A DNA stretch of 64,000 bases from CAXXOZ01 sp963676435 (lineage in GTDB: Bacteria; Bacillota; Clostridia; Lachnospirales; Lachnospiraceae). The stretch's first letter is position 1; each line of letters opens with the position of its first letter. The DNA lies in the NCBI GenBank assembly GCA_963676435.2, contig CAXXOZ010000006.1, positions 248,001 to 312,000 on the forward strand, in the 5' to 3' direction. A program made the translations under genes and the position numbers. The notes below the pieces were generated by a model. The model was not told where the DNA came from. It saw only the letters and a list, made by a program, of their open reading frames with translations, and did no database searches. Shown piece by piece: positions 52,856 to 61,088 of the stretch.

Positions 52856-53947
52856 ATGGAAAAGCAAAGTATTTTGATGGGTGGAGTTGAAGAACTTGAA
52901 GCAATCAAGGAAAAGCTTATTGAACAATCGGAACTAGAAAATGGTGTGTCTGAAAAAACACTTAATAATCAAAGGCTAGAAAGCGAAATCGCTGCGGAAG
53001 AAAAATATGTTGTTGATACTATTGAAAGTACAATTAATCAGACAAGAGGAGAAATAGAAAGAGAATACGATAGTCAGATTAACGAAAACAATAAGAAGCT
53101 TACTACATTAAAGGCTAAAAGAGAAACAGCAAAAAATAAGGCTGTTGCAAAGAGAATCAAAAGAGAAATCAAAGCAATCAAAAAAGAAAACAAAGAACTT
53201 CATAAAGAAATCAAGAAGACATTTAAAGAAAACAAGATACCAAGATACTGTGATTCAGGATGGTTCTATGCATTATTTTGTACATCTGATAAAAAAGAAT
53301 TTATTGCATTTGCAATCACAACAGTTTTATTGCTAGCGATAATTCCTAATGGGATATGTTATATAGTAGATGTTGCATGGTTTTTAAAGATTCTTTTATA
53401 TATTGGTATTATAGCAGTAATCATAGCGATTTATATCCTTATTTTTAAAGCATCAAAAGCTGGTGACAGAACTATTTTTATGGAAATGAAACCACTTCGA
53501 GAAACAATTAAGAAAAATAAGAAAAGTATAAAACCAACCAAAAAATTTATTGAAACTGATCCTGATGAAAGTTCTTATGGATTAGAAGAAATGGATAAAG
53601 AGATTGATGAGATAGAAAAAGAAGTTGCATCAATACAGGAAAGTAAAGATAATGCTTTAAAAGAGTTTGAAACAGTAACAATTGAAAAAATCAAAACAGA
53701 TATAACTAATGCAAGTAAAGACAAGATAGCAAATCTAAAAAAAGAAAATACAGAAACTGTAAAAGCACTTAAAGTGCTTGAAACAGATTATAAAAATGTT
53801 AGCGAATTTATAGCTACAAATTATGAAGTGTATCTTGGCAGCAGGTTTATGTATGTGGAACAAATACAAAGAATGATTACACTTATTAATGAAGAGAAAG
53901 CTTCTGTAATTGCTGAAGCTATGGGAATCGTAAAAGGCGAATCATAA
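52856..53947 (+). CDS. coiled-coil membrane protein of unknown function
   Basis: 363 residues from ATG 52856 behind GAAGGAGG. Residues 1-125 and 215-350 are charged, Lys/Glu-rich and predicted coiled coil (e.g. RIKREIKAIKKENKELHKEI). Between them lie two or three hydrophobic helices (KEFIAFAITTVLLLAIIP; WFLKILLYIGIIAVIIAIYILIF). So it is a membrane protein with two cytoplasmic or external rods. No enzyme motif. A strong terminator follows. Confidence 0.6.
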   Translation: MEKQSILMGGVEELEAIKEKLIEQSELENGVSEKTLNNQRLESEIAAEEKYVVDTIESTINQTRGEIEREYDSQINENNKKLTTLKAKRETAKNKAVAKRIKREIKAIKKENKELHKEIKKTFKENKIPRYCDSGWFYALFCTSDKKEFIAFAITTVLLLAIIPNGICYIVDVAWFLKILLYIGIIAVIIAIYILIFKASKAGDRTIFMEMKPLRETIKKNKKSIKPTKKFIETDPDESSYGLEEMDKEIDEIEKEVASIQESKDNALKEFETVTIEKIKTDITNASKDKIANLKKENTETVKALKVLETDYKNVSEFIATNYEVYLGSRFMYVEQIQRMITLINEEKASVIAEAMGIVKGES

Positions 53948-53957
53948 AAAGTTAACG

Positions 53958-53993
53958 GAGTCATTACAAATGAAATTGTAATGGCTCTTTTTT
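53958..53993 (+). terminator. Rho-independent terminator
   Basis: GAGTCATTACAA and TTGTAATGGCTC around ATGAAA, followed by seven T. Very stable stem with one G-U pair. Confidence 0.92.
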
Positions 53994-54030
53994 TATTGTA
54001 TAATTATATTGGTTTAACAGGAGGCATATT

Positions 54031-55149
54031 ATGTTAATAAAAAGGCTTATTATAACATTAATTATAGCTGCAGTATGTATAGGAGCTTATTTTGGATTTA
54101 GATATTATTACAACAACTTAGAATATTTAGACTTTAAAGTCCTTTCTGTGATTGAAGAGGAAAATAGCAGAGATGATTCAAAATATTATGAGTTTGGTTC
54201 AGGTCTTTTAAGATGTAGTAATGAAGGAGTTTCTTATATAAAAAATGAAGAAACAGTCTGGAATCAACCTTTTGAACTAAAAAATATCCTTTTAGATTTT
54301 TGTGGTGACTTTGTAGCAATAGGATCAGAAAATTCAAATGAAATATATTTATGCTCACCAGAGGGTTTTATTTCTAAAATAGACACTGCGTATCCAATTA
54401 AATCACTAGAAGTTTCAAAAAATGGGGTGGTTGGAGTTGTTTTAAAGCAAGGAGATTCTAGTTATATAGAAATTTTAGATCAGGATAGTTCAAAAATTGT
54501 TTCTATAAAAACGGTTTTAGAAAGCAATGGCCAACCTTTAGATATGTCAATGTCTGATGATGCAAAAGAAATGGTTGTTTCGTATGTGTTTTTTGATTCG
54601 GGAATAGTTAGCACAAAAGTGGTTTTTTATGATTTTTCAGATGCAAAAAGCAGTGAAGAAGAAAAAATAGCAGGTGGATTTAATCAATACAAATCAGCCA
54701 TAGTTCCCAGAGTCGAATTTTTAGATAATAATACAGTGTGTGCATTTGGGGACGATATGTATACAATTTATTCTGCAGGAAGCAAACCAGACATAAAAAT
54801 CGAACATTCGATTGATAAAGAAATAAAGAGTGTTTTTTATAACGATGATTATTTTGGATTTGTTTTAAAGAACAATGACAGCGACAATCCCTTTTTAGTA
54901 GAAATTTATAATAAAAATGGTAAACTTAAATCAACATTTGAGTTTGATTTTGCTTATACAGATATAGCTTTGTCAGGCAAAAATCTTTTAATGTATAATG
55001 ACAATTCTATAGAAATACGTAATTTTGAAGGAGTTAAAAAGTTTAAATATACTTTCGATGAAGAAATAAACTGTGTAATCAGGACAGGTTTAAATAAGTA
55101 TATTATTGCTATGAAAAACAGTGTTAAAGAAATTAGGTTGAAACAGTAA
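54031..55149 (+). CDS. DUF5711-like membrane-anchored beta-propeller protein
   Basis: 372 residues starting behind CAGGAGGC. An N-terminal anchor (LIKRLIITLIIAAVCIGAYFGF) is followed by beta-rich repeats with phrases such as GDFVAIGSENSNEIYLCSPEG and KNLLMYNDNSIEIRNFEG, as in propeller folds. This fits DUF5711 proteins of Clostridia. Role unknown; it shares an operon with cvpA (13 bp). Confidence 0.65.
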   Translation: MLIKRLIITLIIAAVCIGAYFGFRYYYNNLEYLDFKVLSVIEEENSRDDSKYYEFGSGLLRCSNEGVSYIKNEETVWNQPFELKNILLDFCGDFVAIGSENSNEIYLCSPEGFISKIDTAYPIKSLEVSKNGVVGVVLKQGDSSYIEILDQDSSKIVSIKTVLESNGQPLDMSMSDDAKEMVVSYVFFDSGIVSTKVVFYDFSDAKSSEEEKIAGGFNQYKSAIVPRVEFLDNNTVCAFGDDMYTIYSAGSKPDIKIEHSIDKEIKSVFYNDDYFGFVLKNNDSDNPFLVEIYNKNGKLKSTFEFDFAYTDIALSGKNLLMYNDNSIEIRNFEGVKKFKYTFDEEINCVIRTGLNKYIIAMKNSVKEIRLKQ

Positions 55150-55162
55150 AAAGGAGAAGAAA

Positions 55163-55846
55163 ATGGAAAATATTTTGTTGATAATAGTTGTGGTGTTTTT
55201 GGCTTTAATGGCTCTTGCTGGATATAAGAAAGGATTTTTAAAAATCATTTTATCAATGGCAGCATTAATAGTAACTCTTGTTCTAGCAGCAATATTGACA
55301 CCAACAATAACAGGATTTTTAAAAGAAAAGACACCGGTATATGACTCAATATATACAAGAATGGAAAGTTTTGTAGAAGGAGATGTAGAAGAAGGCAATG
55401 AGGATTCAAATTCTTCATTAGAAGAACTGCCTCTTCCAGATATTATTAAAAATGCACTGATAGATAATAACACAGGGGATTCATATGTGGAGATGGGTGT
55501 GAACTCTGCAAAAGCATATACGGCTAATGCACTTACGATGATGTTGTTAAAAGCAATTGCATTTATCTTGCTATTTATTGTCATATCCATAGCATTTGGG
55601 ATATTAATAGCTTTAACAAGTATTTTTACAAAGATTCCAATTATAAAGGGAGCCAATAAAATGGCAGGCTTGGCAGCAGGACTTCTTGAAGGAATTATTA
55701 TTTTGTGGATTTTAGCAATGATAGTAACCGCTTTTGGAGCAACTACTTGGGGGCAATCAACATTGAGAATGATTGATGATAGTGTGTTCTTAAGCTTTCT
55801 TTATAACAATAATTTATTAACCAAATTTATAACAGCGATTTTTTAA
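55163..55846 (+). CDS. CvpA-family membrane protein
   Basis: 227 residues with four membrane helices. Start ILLIIVVVFLALMALAGYKKGFLKIIL matches the CvpA head (GYKKGF motif); an acidic outside loop (EGDVEEGNEDSNSSLEELPLPD) and a FILLFIVISIAFGILIALTSIF helix follow. CvpA family proteins affect colicin V secretion and envelope homeostasis. Start behind AAAGGAG. Confidence 0.75.
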   Translation: MENILLIIVVVFLALMALAGYKKGFLKIILSMAALIVTLVLAAILTPTITGFLKEKTPVYDSIYTRMESFVEGDVEEGNEDSNSSLEELPLPDIIKNALIDNNTGDSYVEMGVNSAKAYTANALTMMLLKAIAFILLFIVISIAFGILIALTSIFTKIPIIKGANKMAGLAAGLLEGIIILWILAMIVTAFGATTWGQSTLRMIDDSVFLSFLYNNNLLTKFITAIF

Positions 55847-55854
55847 ATAAAGCC

Positions 55855-55910
55855 TTGACGAGTAGGAGGTCTGTTGCTATAATGTAATAGCTTTAAAAAA
55901 TTAAAGCTAT
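55855..55910 (+). promoter_or_regulatory. tRNA-Cys promoter and leader hairpin
   Basis: TTGACG, 17 bp, TATAAT with TGC in front (extended -10). The 5' leader is a perfect hairpin TAGCTTTAA-AAAA-TTAAAGCTA (55888-55909) ending directly at the first base of the tRNA. Confidence 0.8.
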
Positions 55911-55981
55911 GGCGACATGGCCAAGTGGTAAGGCACGGGTCTGCAACACCCTCATCCCCGGTTCAAATCCGGGTGTCGCCT
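55911..55981 (+). tRNA. tRNA-Cys (anticodon GCA)
   Basis: 71 nt: acceptor GGCGACA / TGTCGCC with U as discriminator, D-arm GCC...GGC, anticodon loop CTGCAAC, T-arm CCCGG-TTCAAAT-CCGGG. The first anticodon-stem pair is a C-U mismatch. The CCA end is not coded. The 3' end is the attachment site of the island that follows; integration leaves the tRNA intact. Confidence 0.97.
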
Positions 55982-55983
55982 CT
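55961..55983 (+). other. attL of the tRNA-Cys element
   Basis: Core of 23 bp beginning GTTCAAATCCGGGTGTCGCC, identical to 62734-62756. It covers the T-arm and acceptor end of tRNA-Cys and two bases beyond. Confidence 0.92.
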
Positions 55984-55994
55984 CGTAAATTAGT

Positions 55995-56030
55995 CTCAAA
56001 CCCTTGTAAATTAAGGGTTTGAGGCTTTTT
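55995..56030 (+). terminator. terminator after tRNA-Cys, supplied by the element
   Basis: Perfect 11-bp stem CTCAAACCCTT / AAGGGTTTGAG, loop GTAAATT, then GCTTTTT. The tRNA's former terminator is at 62765-62801 beyond attR. Confidence 0.9.
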
Positions 56031-56045
56031 AAGTTTTAAAAAAGT

Positions 56046-57236
56046 TTATGCAGGTTTATGCAAGCCATTTTCTTCATTTAAAACCAAAACATTTTCCATT
56101 TTTTCGGCTGTTTCTTCTTTTGGGGTAACATTTCTTAAATAATGCAATGTCATTGCTAAAGTTGTATGCCCGAGCATTTTCTGCAGCTCGGTTGCTGACA
56201 CACCATTTTTATAAAGAATGGAAGCGACAGAAAATCGCATTTGCTGTGAAGATTTTGGTTTAACCCCAGCTTTTTTACAATAGGAATTTAATCTTCTATT
56301 GTAGGTGCATTTTGACAAAGGCTCCTGTTCCCTGAAAAACAAGAATGAATTATCAGGATTCATTTGCTTAACTTTGTTAATAATTTCTAAAGCTTCCTTT
56401 GTGAGATGGATATAGCGCGAACCTTCATCGGCATCGCCTTTTGGGGCATCTTTAATTTCTTTTGTCTCAAGTACCTGTCTGTTAATAAAAATCAGGTCAT
56501 CATTAATATCTTCCCACATGATTCCTTTAATTTCACCTATTCTTAATGGCATATAAAAAGATAGTTTTATAGCTAAATCGTATAAGTCATTTTCCTCTGA
56601 AGCTTCTGAAACCTGTTTTAATTCTTCAAGGTTCAAAGGTGTATCTTTTGATTTTTTTGCCTTGTAAGAAAATTGATTATAATTTATACTGTTTAAACAA
56701 TTATAAGGAATGATTTCTTTTTCACAGGCATAATTCATAATGCCATTTAGAAGAGCCTTAAAATTAGTAAAGGCCTTCTTTGTAAGGTTACGACCATTTG
56801 TTAATTTTCTGAATAGAAACACAAAATCCTTTGAAGTCAAATCAACAACTCTTTTTTTAATTATGCCGGAATCAAAAAGGTATTTATTCCAGAGTCTACG
56901 ATACTCCTTAATTGTTTTACCACTTCTTCCGATTTCATTTTTTAGCCAATCAAGCCAGGGTTCAAATAACTGTTCAAGCGTTGAATTACCAAAACCAAAA
57001 TAAAAATCATAAAGTTTTTCATAAACTTCTTTTTCAGTAACGCCTGTTATTTGTCTAGACTTTCCATCATCTTTGATGTAAGTGTAGAACCTTCCATCAT
57101 TTCTTTGTTTAACTTCTTTTAGATGTACTTTTCTAACTTCTTTCTCTTTTATCATATTTTCAATGTGCGAGTACTCTGATAATGGAATATTAGCATTCTC
57201 AAAGAAAAATTGCAAATCTTCAGTTGTTAAATTCAT
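56046..57236 (-). CDS. int: tyrosine recombinase (integrase) of the tRNA-Cys element
   Basis: 396 residues, start ATG 57236 behind GGAGGC. N-terminal DNA-binding part (RNDGRFYTYIKDDGKSRQI, an AP2/arm-binding type) and SAM-like core-binding domain, then the catalytic domain: Arg in YMPLRIGEIKGI, a Lys-containing beta turn, QQMRFSVAS in place of the more usual HxxR (Gln for His), LGHTTLAMTLHYLR with His and the nucleophile Tyr. The C-terminus (LHKPA) is coded by the TTTATGCA repeats near attL. It should mediate tRNA-Cys integration. Confidence 0.93.
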   Translation of the reverse strand: MNLTTEDLQFFFENANIPLSEYSHIENMIKEKEVRKVHLKEVKQRNDGRFYTYIKDDGKSRQITGVTEKEVYEKLYDFYFGFGNSTLEQLFEPWLDWLKNEIGRSGKTIKEYRRLWNKYLFDSGIIKKRVVDLTSKDFVFLFRKLTNGRNLTKKAFTNFKALLNGIMNYACEKEIIPYNCLNSINYNQFSYKAKKSKDTPLNLEELKQVSEASEENDLYDLAIKLSFYMPLRIGEIKGIMWEDINDDLIFINRQVLETKEIKDAPKGDADEGSRYIHLTKEALEIINKVKQMNPDNSFLFFREQEPLSKCTYNRRLNSYCKKAGVKPKSSQQMRFSVASILYKNGVSATELQKMLGHTTLAMTLHYLRNVTPKEETAEKMENVLVLNEENGLHKPA

Positions 57237-57737
57237 TTATAGCCTCCGCTTTATTTTAGCTGTTCATGATCAGCCTTTATTCGGAAAGCTAATAGTATAT
57301 TAAGGAATGTCCTATATAAAAAGTAGAATTTGTATAGTAGGGAGAACAATTTTTAAAAATTTAACTTTCCTAAATATAGTATGAGAAAAAAGCTCATAGT
57401 ATAAAAATAACTACAGACACATTTATAGTGATTGTTTTTTAATTGACTCAATAATCGTTTTAGACCGCTAAAAAATCAAAATTCGTTTAATAAGGTGGAA
57501 AAAAGGTGAGAAAATTTAATCGGATTCAGCTGGGAAGGAAGAGCATGCTAGAGCGTGCTTTTTTAAATTACTAGGAAATTTCTCAAAACTGAAAAATAGT
57601 GTATAATGAAAATGAAATAAAAAATGATATAACAAAAGAGCGAAGAGGAGACTTCGCGATGACTTTGATTATTAAGTTTTTTGTTTTGGTTCTAAGCTGC
57701 ATTATTTGACGGTTAAAGAGGAGTACGGTGTTTGTGT
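57237..57737. other. 501-bp non-coding region between integrase and transposase
   Basis: Contents: TTTTAGACCGC (57458-57468), inverse copy at 58959-58969; a terminator-like hairpin AGCATGCT-AG-AGCGTGCT then TTTTTT (57542-57565); a TATAAT box (57602-57607); the hairpin GCGAAG-AGGAGA-CTTCGC (about 57640-57657) with an AGGAG in its loop, directly before an ATG (57660) for a 16-residue hydrophobic peptide; and one arm of a 13-bp inverted repeat (57697-57709 with 57769-57781). The right part is probably the downstream end of the IS. Confidence 0.6.
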
Positions 57738-58904
57738 TTATACAAATCCCATCTGCTTTCGATATTGTTCAAATAATGCAGTTTTATTATGGTAGACTTC
57801 CAGAACCAACATGGAAGCACCACATCCTGAACATTTTAAAGGATCGTATCCGAAGGTAAGTAAAATGGAGTTTCTCCAATCCATTAAAGATTTCAGGAAT
57901 CTACGCTTTTTATCGGAAAGGTACTTAAAGAGATGTTTTTCCTGTTTATGGTGTTTGGCATATATACCGTAGTAGCGAACCATTTTAAAATGTTTTTCAG
58001 GTATATGAATAATGAGTCTTTTTATAAAATCGAGGGCCGGAATTACTTCTGTTACAAGAACATCATCTTCATGTCTTTTATAATGAAAAGTAACGGATTT
58101 GCTATCGTAAGAGTCGATCCTTGAAGTTGCAATAACAGGTCTGCCAAGATAACGAGAAATATATTTTATTGTCTGGTCAAGCGTACAGTCATTAGGTTTT
58201 GCACGGACATAAAAGCCGTCAGAGTGAAGTGCGTACATCTCATTCTTTATTTTTCGGAAAGAAGGACCTATATGATCTGTCATATAATCAAGGAGGACTT
58301 TCCGGAATGCCATACGTAAGAACTGATAATCAAAGTGTTTTACAGGTCGCCATGGATTGTAATTACCGGCTCCACCTTCAGAGATAAGGGCATGAATATG
58401 TGGATTCCATTTGAGATCTCGCCCAAAGGTGTGAAGAACACAAACAATACCAGGAGTAAAGTTTTCGTATTTATTTATTTTAGAAAACATGCGTAGGATA
58501 GAATCACGGACAGCATGAAAAAGAACACCAAGAAGTGAACGGTCAAGGAGAAAAAAGTCGCGAAGTTCTTCGGGAATTGTAAAGACACAATGCCTGTGAT
58601 TACAGGAAACCATTTTGGATGAGATACAAAAGGAACGTCTTTGATTATACATGTTTCCACAGGAAGGGCAAAACCGGCTTTTGCATGTGTAAGGAACGAA
58701 TTTGAGATGACCACATTTAGGACAGCCCCAGAAGGCACCACCCTTAGAAGAATCACCACAGTCAATCATCTTGTTCACATTTTCAATAACTGATTTACGT
58801 GGATGTAAAATATATAACATTTCTTCATAATGATCTTTAAAAATATTTTGAAGTATGCTCATAAGTTCATTATGAAGTAAAGAAAGACAAAAAGAAAGCC
58901 CCAA
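57738..58904 (-). CDS. IS91-family-type transposase (HUH, zinc-binding head)
   Basis: Up to 388 residues (TTG 58904) or 374 from ATG 58862 (MSILQNIFKDHYEEML); neither start has a clear ribosome site. The zinc head CPKCGHLKFVPYTCKSRFCPSCG is followed by HUH nuclease motif NPHIHALISEG and the candidate Tyr in YISRYLGRP. A second zinc-type pair (CSGCGAS) lies near the C-terminus. This matches IS91/IS801-like rolling-circle transposases. Intact frame. Downstream, inverted repeats mark a possible end of the IS. Confidence 0.88.
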   Translation of the reverse strand: MGLSFCLSLLHNELMSILQNIFKDHYEEMLYILHPRKSVIENVNKMIDCGDSSKGGAFWGCPKCGHLKFVPYTCKSRFCPSCGNMYNQRRSFCISSKMVSCNHRHCVFTIPEELRDFFLLDRSLLGVLFHAVRDSILRMFSKINKYENFTPGIVCVLHTFGRDLKWNPHIHALISEGGAGNYNPWRPVKHFDYQFLRMAFRKVLLDYMTDHIGPSFRKIKNEMYALHSDGFYVRAKPNDCTLDQTIKYISRYLGRPVIATSRIDSYDSKSVTFHYKRHEDDVLVTEVIPALDFIKRLIIHIPEKHFKMVRYYGIYAKHHKQEKHLFKYLSDKKRRFLKSLMDWRNSILLTFGYDPLKCSGCGASMLVLEVYHNKTALFEQYRKQMGFV

Positions 58905-58956
58905 CCCCTCAAAGATTGAGGGGCAGGGGAGTTGAGAGTGTCAGAGACACTTTTTT
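58905..58956. repeat. hairpins at the upstream end of the IS
   Basis: CCCCTC-AAAGATT-GAGGGG (58906-58924) and AGTGTC-AGA-GACACT then TTTTT (58937-58956, terminator-like). IS91-type elements carry such palindromes at their ends; exact ends are not fixed here. Confidence 0.6.
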
Positions 58957-58985
58957 ATGCGGTCTAAAAAGTTTAAAGTGTCGAT

Positions 58986-59037
58986 TTATGTCGTTCACGA
59001 CAAAATCATGTCACGCAAAATCCTGTCGTTGGCGACA
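58986..59037. repeat. dispersed palindromic repeat, copy 2
   Basis: TTTATGTCGTTCACGACAAA continues as in 12042-12065; then a related palindrome TGTCG-TTGG-CGACA (59024-59037). It lies in the upstream region of the subtilase gene. Confidence 0.75.
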
Positions 59038-59145
59038 TTTTTGTTGATTTTCACGGGGGGGCATATAATGAACAACGAAAGGAGAACAGGTTAGCAAAAG
59101 TTAACATGGGTAAGGGAAAATATAGTATAAAAAAGGGAGAAAATT

Positions 59146-61068
59146 ATGAAAAAAACTGTCTTTAAAGCACTGTCACTATTAATGATAATGACAATGCTCA
59201 GTTCAAGTATTTCTTTATTTCAAATCAGTGCCGACACTCAGGATGATAACGCAGAGAAAAGTAAGTATATAGTAATAACAAAAGATAAAAATAAATATGA
59301 CGAATTATCGGATGAATACTATGAGTATATTTCTGATGATTATGATGCAACAAATGAACTACAGGAAGAAAATATTTTAGTAACTGAAATGAGCGAAGAA
59401 GAGGCAAATCAGCTTCAGTCAGAAGAAGGGGTTTTACTTGTTGAAGAAGATGGCTTAGTTAAAGCAAGCACTTATGAAAACAAAGAAAAGACAAAAGCAA
59501 CTAAAAAAGAAAAATCAAAAGATGACATAGATAAAGAATGGAACATAAAAGCAGTAAAAGCGGATGATGTAGAAAAAGATGCAATAATAGCATCTGAAGA
59601 TAAGATAAAGGTAGCGATTATAGATTCAGGTCTTGATATGACAGATAATATTGATGTAGCTGGAAGAATAAATTTAATTCCAGGAGAAGAGGAAGTATTG
59701 CCACTTTTTAAAGATACAACGGGACATGGAACAAGTATAGCAAGTATTATTTCTGCAAACAGTGATTATGAATATTCCGATGTAATGGGAATAAATGATC
59801 AGGTTGAACTGTATTCAGCAAAAGTTCTTGATTATACAAATTCAGCACCGATAAGCAGAGTTATTGAAGGAATTTACTGGGCAATAGAGCAGGATGTTGA
59901 TATAATAAATTTAAGTTTTGGAACTGCTCAGAATTCAGAAGCATTGTATATGGCAGTAAGAGATGCTTACGATGCAGGTATATTAATTATTGCAGCTTCA
60001 GGAAACTCAGGTGGAGACATCGAATACCCAGCAGCATATGATGAAGTTATGGCTGTAGGTTCGGTAGATAGCACAGGAACTATAAGTGATTTTTGTTCTA
60101 CAGGAGAAAAAATGGAAGTTGTAGCTCCTGGTGAATTAATAAAAACAACAGGTGGATTCGGTGGAGAAATAATTGTATCAGGAACAAGTATGGCGGTACC
60201 ACATGTAGTTGGAATAGCAAGTATTTTATGGCAGAAAGATAAAACGAAATCTGCTGATTTCATAAGACAGCTAATAAATGAAAGTGCTAATTATTTAGGC
60301 GATGAAAGTGTATATGGAAATGGAATGGTGGATTTGTCATATGCGTTGGAGATATATGACGAGTTTGCAGAAACTTACATAGCAGAGATAAAAGGTGAAG
60401 ATTTAAATTTGTTTGAAAATGATAATGAAATTGAGAATTTTAGTGATGTGGAATATGTTGAAGGTCTATGGTTAAAATCTGATCATGAGAATATGGTTTC
60501 ATCATATTCTTATTATCTGAATAGCAATCAGTTATATTGGGTGAAATATGGTGCAGTTTATTCAGATAATTGCGTCTATTTTACTGGGATGACAGCCAAT
60601 CCATGGTTACATGGCTACTATGGCTACTCTAATAATTATTTAAAATCATATGATTACCTTATGTTGTGCAGTATATATGCAACAACATTATCGACTACTA
60701 ATACCAATTTAAAAGCAGATGTTGATTTCGTTTATAGAGCTTTTGGAGTTGATGATGGAAAGTATATATTATTAGGGATGGCTATACATAATGGAGCAGA
60801 TATTTTTGCACATAGTGCAAAGGATAATTATGACGGAAAAATTTTAACTCATACTGTGAGTGATGCTACACATAAAACAGGAGCAGACAGCCCTAAAGTG
60901 TTATCGGCAAGATTTGTTGCGGCATATAGATTGGCTCAAAAAGCAATTGTTAGATATATTAATGGAAACACATATCTTCCCAAATATGATATATTAAATG
61001 CATATAATAGTGCAAATTCAAGTTCTTATTATACATTAGTTAATTGGGGTACATATTGGAATTATTAA
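59146..61068 (+). CDS. secreted subtilisin-like protease (S8) with a C-terminal extra domain
   Basis: 640 residues behind AAGGGAG. Signal peptide 1-30 (ISLFQISA-D), acidic propeptide-like region to about 130, then the S8 domain with D160 (AIIDSGLD), H194 (GHGTS) and S348 (SGTSMAVPH). From about 430 a second domain follows: LKSDHENMVSSYSYYLN, YGAVYSDNCVYFTG, LLGMAIHNGADIFAHSA (H548, D552). The spacing of GAxxSD and LGxAxHxxxDxFAH resembles zinc-dependent phospholipase C/nuclease folds; this is my inference. Cargo of the tRNA-Cys element. The stop overlaps the frame of the lipoprotein gene. Confidence 0.85.
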   Translation: MKKTVFKALSLLMIMTMLSSSISLFQISADTQDDNAEKSKYIVITKDKNKYDELSDEYYEYISDDYDATNELQEENILVTEMSEEEANQLQSEEGVLLVEEDGLVKASTYENKEKTKATKKEKSKDDIDKEWNIKAVKADDVEKDAIIASEDKIKVAIIDSGLDMTDNIDVAGRINLIPGEEEVLPLFKDTTGHGTSIASIISANSDYEYSDVMGINDQVELYSAKVLDYTNSAPISRVIEGIYWAIEQDVDIINLSFGTAQNSEALYMAVRDAYDAGILIIAASGNSGGDIEYPAAYDEVMAVGSVDSTGTISDFCSTGEKMEVVAPGELIKTTGGFGGEIIVSGTSMAVPHVVGIASILWQKDKTKSADFIRQLINESANYLGDESVYGNGMVDLSYALEIYDEFAETYIAEIKGEDLNLFENDNEIENFSDVEYVEGLWLKSDHENMVSSYSYYLNSNQLYWVKYGAVYSDNCVYFTGMTANPWLHGYYGYSNNYLKSYDYLMLCSIYATTLSTTNTNLKADVDFVYRAFGVDDGKYILLGMAIHNGADIFAHSAKDNYDGKILTHTVSDATHKTGADSPKVLSARFVAAYRLAQKAIVRYINGNTYLPKYDILNAYNSANSSSYYTLVNWGTYWNY

Positions 61069-61088
61069 GATTATCGGAAAGGAAAAAA

